Shown here: positions 60,106-64,000 of the stretch, in pieces
Numbering within the stretch: the stretch's first letter is position 1
Layout of the letters: each line of letters opens with the position of its first letter
From: Euonymus europaeus
Lineage: Eukaryota; Streptophyta; Magnoliopsida; Celastrales; Celastraceae
DNA: 64,000 bases
Reading direction: 5' to 3'
Assembly: GCA_963580455.1 (NCBI GenBank)
Contig: OY756970.1
Coordinates: 6,014,001-6,078,000 of the forward strand
Translations under genes and position numbers: made by a program
The notes under the pieces: generated by a model
Seen by the model: the letters and a program-made list of their open reading frames with translations, nothing else
What the model was told of the DNA's origin: nothing
Database searches by the model: none

Positions 60106-60169
60106 ATGGAGATGACTTGTCTCATTCGATAAATGCGGATACTGTTAAAAGATATTACGCATAATAGAA
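60070..60169 (+). pseudogene. C-terminal end of a Tat polyprotein (integrase tail)
   Basis: Plus-strand sequence reads GALRLTTMDGDD, then INADTVKRYYA and a TAA stop at 60167-60169. The phrase (LTTMDG...N.D.VKRYY) is the conserved end of Tat-lineage polyproteins. Everything upstream was replaced by the MULE copy at about 60070-60105. It anchors the identity of the following 3' UTR and LTR. Confidence 0.75.
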
Positions 60170-60608
60170 GAAAGAGGCATATTGATGTGATGCGCAAAAA
60201 ACTGGGGCAGTTTTTAGCATAGGACGTAAGCTATCTCGTTTTCAATATTCAAACATTCTTTTTCAAATTACTCTCATTCAAGCATTCGCCTAACAAAATT
60301 TTTGAAATATTCCATTATAGAATCTATTACTTATCTCTTTTCATGTCTCCTCATTTTTCTTATGCATAGCCCTATTACTAAGCTTATTTACGCAAAGCTT
60401 AATGAAAATATGAATAAATGATCGAAAACAGTACCTTGGGCAAGGGTTTGAGCAGAAAGTGATACAGTAAAATGTGATTAGTGATTGCACAAGTGTATAG
60501 AGCGACAGCAGACTTACCATTGCATTCTTATAACACATTGCATCAATCATTTTTAAGATTTTCAAAATTCGTGATTCCAAATCAGCATGTTTGTCAAATT
60601 GAAAGTTT
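60170..60608 (+). other. First part of the Tat 3' UTR
   Basis: About 440 bases without coding potential between the polyprotein stop and the minisatellite. Confidence 0.5.
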
Positions 60609-61028
60609 AAGTCGGGCGCGGCTCTAGTGATCCCGAACATTTGTATCTTCAATGAGTAGCCAAGCCGGGAATGGCCCTAGTGATCCCGAGCATTTTTAAG
60701 AAAAAAGAATTTCCAATGATTAGCCAAGCCGGGAATGGCCCTAATGATCCCGAGAATTTTTAAGGAAAAATAATTTCCAAAGATTACCCAAGCCGGGAAT
60801 GGCTCTAGTGATCCCGAGCATTTTTTACAATGAGTAGCCAAGCCGGGAATGGCCCAAGTGATCCCGAGCATTTTTAAGGAAAAATAATTTCCAATGATTA
60901 GCCAAGCCGGGAAGGGGTCTATTGATCCCGAGCATTTTTACAATAATTAGTCAAGCCGGGAATGACCCTAGTGATCCCGAGCATTTTTTTTCTTTTAAAA
61001 AAAAATCATTAGCCAAGCAGGGAATGCT
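60609..61028 (+). repeat. Minisatellite in the Tat 3' UTR
   Basis: Eight copies of a block around aagccgggaatggccctagt followed by gatcccgagcattttt start at 60609, 60662, 60726, 60790, 60840, 60904, 60953 and 61015. Intervals are 53, 64, 64, 50, 64, 49 and 62 bp, so long and short forms are mixed according to the spacer (aagaatttccaatgattagcc or acaatgagtagcc). The first and last copies are degenerate. Confidence 0.92.
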
Positions 61029-61191
61029 TTCGATTAAAGTATTTTGGAAAATTAAAGTTGTCTTCAGTTCAAGATTAAAATGTTTGGTGGATTAAAGTTG
61101 TGGATTAAAATATTTTGGATTAGTTTTAAGATTCACACGATCAAAATTGGGATACCATCCCTTTACGTGACATTTACTACGTAAAGTCCTA

Positions 61192-61204
61192 CAAAGGGGG
61201 CAGC
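61192..61204 (+). other. Polypurine tract of the Tat element
   Basis: caaagggggcagc lies immediately upstream of the LTR start TGTTGTACCCC. Confidence 0.75.
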
Positions 61205-63621
61205 TGTTGTACCCCAATATTGGTCCAAAGTTCACCGAGAAATGTCCAAAATTAAGCAAAAAAATAATAAAGTCCAAAATATAGGAGGGATTAGAATCAA
61301 GTTTGTAACCAAAATTAAAATTCAAGTTTAAATGGAAATTTGAGAAACCAATTTAAAAGCCCATGCATTAGTCTAAATAATTGATCCAATAAGCCAAACT
61401 ATAAATGCACTAAAGCCCAACCCGGCCCAAATTTCTAGTTAACCTAAAAGTGCTTGGCCCACATTAGTGTAACCCAAATGTCAAAAATGCAAGAAATAGA
61501 AGAAGGAAGGAAGTAGGCGCCGCTGGTCAGAAGAAAATAAGAAGAAGAAAGAGAAAGGGGGCTGTTGCTAGCTGGAAGAGAAGATTCGGAGCACCGAAAG
61601 TTTGAAAAATAGAGAGAGAGAGAGAGTGTAGAAATTCAAAGAACACTCTGACAAACAAAGAAAAGGAAGATTTGGGTTGATAATTAATGGCCGCAAATCT
61701 TGGTTTTTGAAGTGAGAGGTGAAATTTCTATTTGAGTTTTTGGTATAAATAGGGGACGCAAAAAAAAAATCGGGGAGTTTGATAAGAGGAAAAGTGGCTT
61801 ATTCTCCCAACCTTGCCCAATCCATGTTTCCAGCAAACATCACTCACAAACACTAGATACTTGAACCTCCTCTCCAGAAATTCCACCACCATCCAAAGCC
61901 CTAGAAACATCATCTTCACCATCCCAATAATGTTGGCCATTGTCTCTATTTCCTAGTTGTTGTGATTTGTATGGTATTGAATAATCTTTAGCTGCCTATA
62001 AATTCTGTTTGAGTATGATCTACTCCGTGAATACTTGATTTGTAATGCAAGGATTTATTTCTTTCTCTTTTTCTTTCGCTTTTGGTATCTCGGCTTGATG
62101 AGTATAGGAATACTTACATGTTTTTAATTGATCTTTGGATGAGGAATTATCTTAATTTCCATGTTTTAGTGATTTCGGGGGTTCCATGTGGTCCGTTCTA
62201 TGATTCTCAGTTCTCATTTTTTGTTATTTGCAATGTCGCTGGTTTCTTGAGATGGTTTTGTTTCTTTTTGACAGTGCTGTTCATCGTCTGTGCATATATT
62301 GTCTGAATATTTGTGGCCGATTTTGTTTAGATGTTGAATTTTATCTCATCATAAAGGTGTTAAAATATGTTAGTATGTGAAGTCATCTTGTTATGTTTAC
62401 CAATACAGTTTGCAATTCTGGGTATATTGTAACAATTGACTTATACAAGTCAACCAAGATTTTGGTCCAATGAATATAACTTAACTTTGGAGTACTTAAA
62501 TTGTTATTATATTCATAGGACTACAGTCGATGTGAGATTTGAAGTTTGTTGCCATTTGAGTTTGCGTGAATGATTAGGATTAGTCTAACTGTGGCCACTA
62601 GTATTTGCTACCTTGAAATGGCTTCCTCTAGTTTGATACATGTGGTATTTGTAATTTATTATCTTCTTTCGGTGCATTTATTTCAGATGGAGTTGAATTA
62701 ATCTAAATATGTGTTATACTTGCTAATAAAGGCCCGAATTATTACGCGGAAGGTATGTCCGACGACAGAACCGATCGGATAACATTGGATGTTTTCGATC
62801 GGATTCTTGAGGAAAATGATGGAATCCATACCATTGGATGGAAAGTGATTTAATGAAGTGCGGAGCCTTCGATATGATAACATTCTTTCGGTAATAAATC
62901 ATATTTTTTAATCATACTAATTTAATAGTATGGTTGAAATGATAAATTGCCTAAATAAAAATGGGAATCGAGTCCCTCTTATGTGTGCTTTTTTTTTTTA
63001 CTATATGTTGAGGACGTGTTTTATTTAAGATGTGTTTTTCCATGATATGTGATTATGTGTTTAAATTGTATGATTTAAAGTGTTAATATATTTAAATTGG
63101 GATTTGCGATAATTCAATATCGTATAGTCCACAAAAACTCGGTTCCCAACATTTTAATTTCGTTTTACTTTTCATTCTTCCTATTTTTCATTTTACTTTC
63201 GTTTTATTTTTATTCATTATTTTTATTATTATTTTCGTTTTATTTTTATTTTTATCTTTACATTTAATATTTATATTGTATATTTTATTTTTTATAAAAA
63301 TTATATCGGAAGTCTCTACCTACGATGGAACTGATTTGGGGAATGCATTGGATGCACCCTCGGAAAGATTCTTGAGGTGAGAGTGTTTCTAGGGAATTTG
63401 ACTATTGGATGGAAAAATTCCGTGAACCTCAATATTAGACTTTCAATATAATTTTTATGTTTTCTAAAATTATTTTATCCTATTTTGATATAGCATTGAC
63501 ATTTTCTAAAATCAATTAATTCAATTTCAAAATAGTTTTTTTATATATTTTCTAAAACTTATTTTATCATATTTTGATATATTTTTGTATATAATTATTT
63601 TCACTCATGCATGTATTCTTC
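61205..63621 (+). repeat. Tat-type 3' LTR
   Basis: It starts TGTTGTACCCCAATATTGG after a PPT. It contains a promoter-like U3/R boundary (TATA at 61744) and a (GA)n run near 61613-61626, then AT-rich R/U5 sequence. The 3' end was not found; I place the limit where the next gypsy LTR starts. A loosely repeated phrase (ggattcttgaggaaaa, catcggaagt-type) near 62800 and 63360 suggests an internal duplication. Confidence 0.6.
61744..61752 (+). promoter_or_regulatory. TATA box in the Tat LTR
   Basis: TATAAATAG about 540 bp into the LTR fits a plant TATA box and would set the U3/R boundary roughly 30 bp downstream. Confidence 0.65.
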
Positions 63622-63678
63622 TGAAACCCCGACCCAAAATTTTGTGAATTTTTGATGTTTAAACAAATTGGTGAAAAC

Positions 63679-63703
63679 TGGACTAGGCGCTGCGCCTAGT
63701 CCA
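63679..63703. repeat. Perfect 12-bp inverted repeat, 1-nt spacer
   Basis: Left arm tggactaggcgc (63679-63690) and right arm gcgcctagtcca (63692-63703) are exact reverse complements around a single T. Confidence 0.95.
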
Positions 63704-63825
63704 ATGAGTAGCAGGCAAGGAGGGAGGCCAGAAGAAGAGGAACTGGACTTGGTGCACCTCAGGGCGCCTAGGCGCAGCTCCCAGTCCAGCAAGCAGCATA
63801 TGGGCATGAATGATTAGAAATTTAA

Positions 63826-63874
63826 ACTGGACTGGGCGCACTTCAGGGTGACTAGGCGCTGCGCCCAGTCCAGT
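63826..63874. repeat. Perfect 15-bp inverted repeat, 19-nt loop
   Basis: Arms actggactgggcgca (63826-63840) and tgcgcccagtccagt (63860-63874) are exact reverse complements. Confidence 0.95.
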
Positions 63875-64000
63875 GGGATAGGGGAAGTGGAGTAGGCGCA
63901 GAGTCGCCTAGGCGTGAAAACCCTACACACCTAGGATGGCGCCCAGAGCAGCGCCTCAGGGACCTTAAGTAAGGCCAGAGCGCCTAGGCACAACCCGAGT

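Larger units (their letters stand above)
63622..64000 (+). repeat. Start of a GC-rich gypsy LTR (copy E)
   Basis: It starts TGAAACCCCGACCC, matching the TGTGAAACCCC start of copies C and D, and soon enters a GC-rich block of CCTAGGCGC-type motifs with two long palindromes. It runs off the window. The minus-strand frame across its start is a chance frame. Confidence 0.7.

Noticed and set aside
60609..61028. CRISPR-like array
   Set aside because: Spacers are not unique but alternate between two related forms, and the sequence is a eukaryotic retroelement 3' UTR.

Overview
This looks like nuclear DNA from a flowering plant, most likely a eudicot. It is AT-rich, has GT..AG introns, and is dominated by plant-specific retrotransposon lineages (Athila, Tat, Tekay/Del-like and several Ty1-copia types), plus hAT, MULE/FAR1 and MITE remnants. 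I cannot name the species. I see no intact host gene. Three host-gene remnants are recognisable: a BCCIP/BCP1 homologue (737-2987), a NAC transcription factor (8827-11849) and a scrap of an NPF (NRT1/PTR) transporter (about 37340-37490). The rest is transposable elements, many nested or truncated, and spacer.

Layout. 1-736: end of an Athila-like LTR, abutting a truncated exon of the BCCIP homologue (exons to 2987, with two frameshifts, a damaged splice donor and a SINE-like insert in the last intron). 2988-8826: AT-rich spacer holding a MITE candidate (5432-5950) and a decayed hAT element (6255-7983). 8827-11849: NAC pseudogene split in frame by a 1.57-kb solo LTR (9148-10720). 11970-16491: a structurally complete Ty1-copia element with two 226-bp LTRs, a 5-bp target duplication, a PBS and a PPT; only three lesions break its gag-pol frame. 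16497-19000: spacer with microsatellites.

19000-26240: a heavily mutated Ty3 element of the Tat type (gag, protease, RT, second RNase H, integrase), interrupted by a 1.6-kb insert with a duplicated 375-bp block. 26240-35515: minus-strand gypsy LTR remnant, then two decayed minus-strand copia elements, broken up by plus-strand gypsy LTRs (29060-31038 and 31784-33597). 35516-37340: spacer. 37340-39900: NPF scrap fused to a minus-strand Ty3 gag and its LTR. 39900-47260: an Athila-type element with gag, pol, a 3' ORF carrying the plant transposon protein domain, and an LTR. 47870-48250: an inverted piece of the same LTR family that sits in the NAC pseudogene. 48251-58816: a Tekay/Del-like gypsy element (5' LTR, PBS, gag remnant, truncated 3' LTR) containing a FAR1/MULE transposase pseudogene. 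58818-60105: a second FAR1/MULE copy. 60070-63620: the 3' end of another Tat element: the end of its polyprotein, a 3'-UTR minisatellite, a PPT and an LTR. 63622-64000: start of another GC-rich gypsy LTR carrying long palindromes.

Nothing here forms a new multigene system. The most informative points are the nesting history, the clean solo-LTR disruption of the NAC gene, the tandem repeat directly upstream of a Tat PPT/LTR, and the recurrent palindromic CCTAGGCG-type motif in the U3 part of one LTR family. All identifications come from reading translations and motifs by eye; no database search was run.
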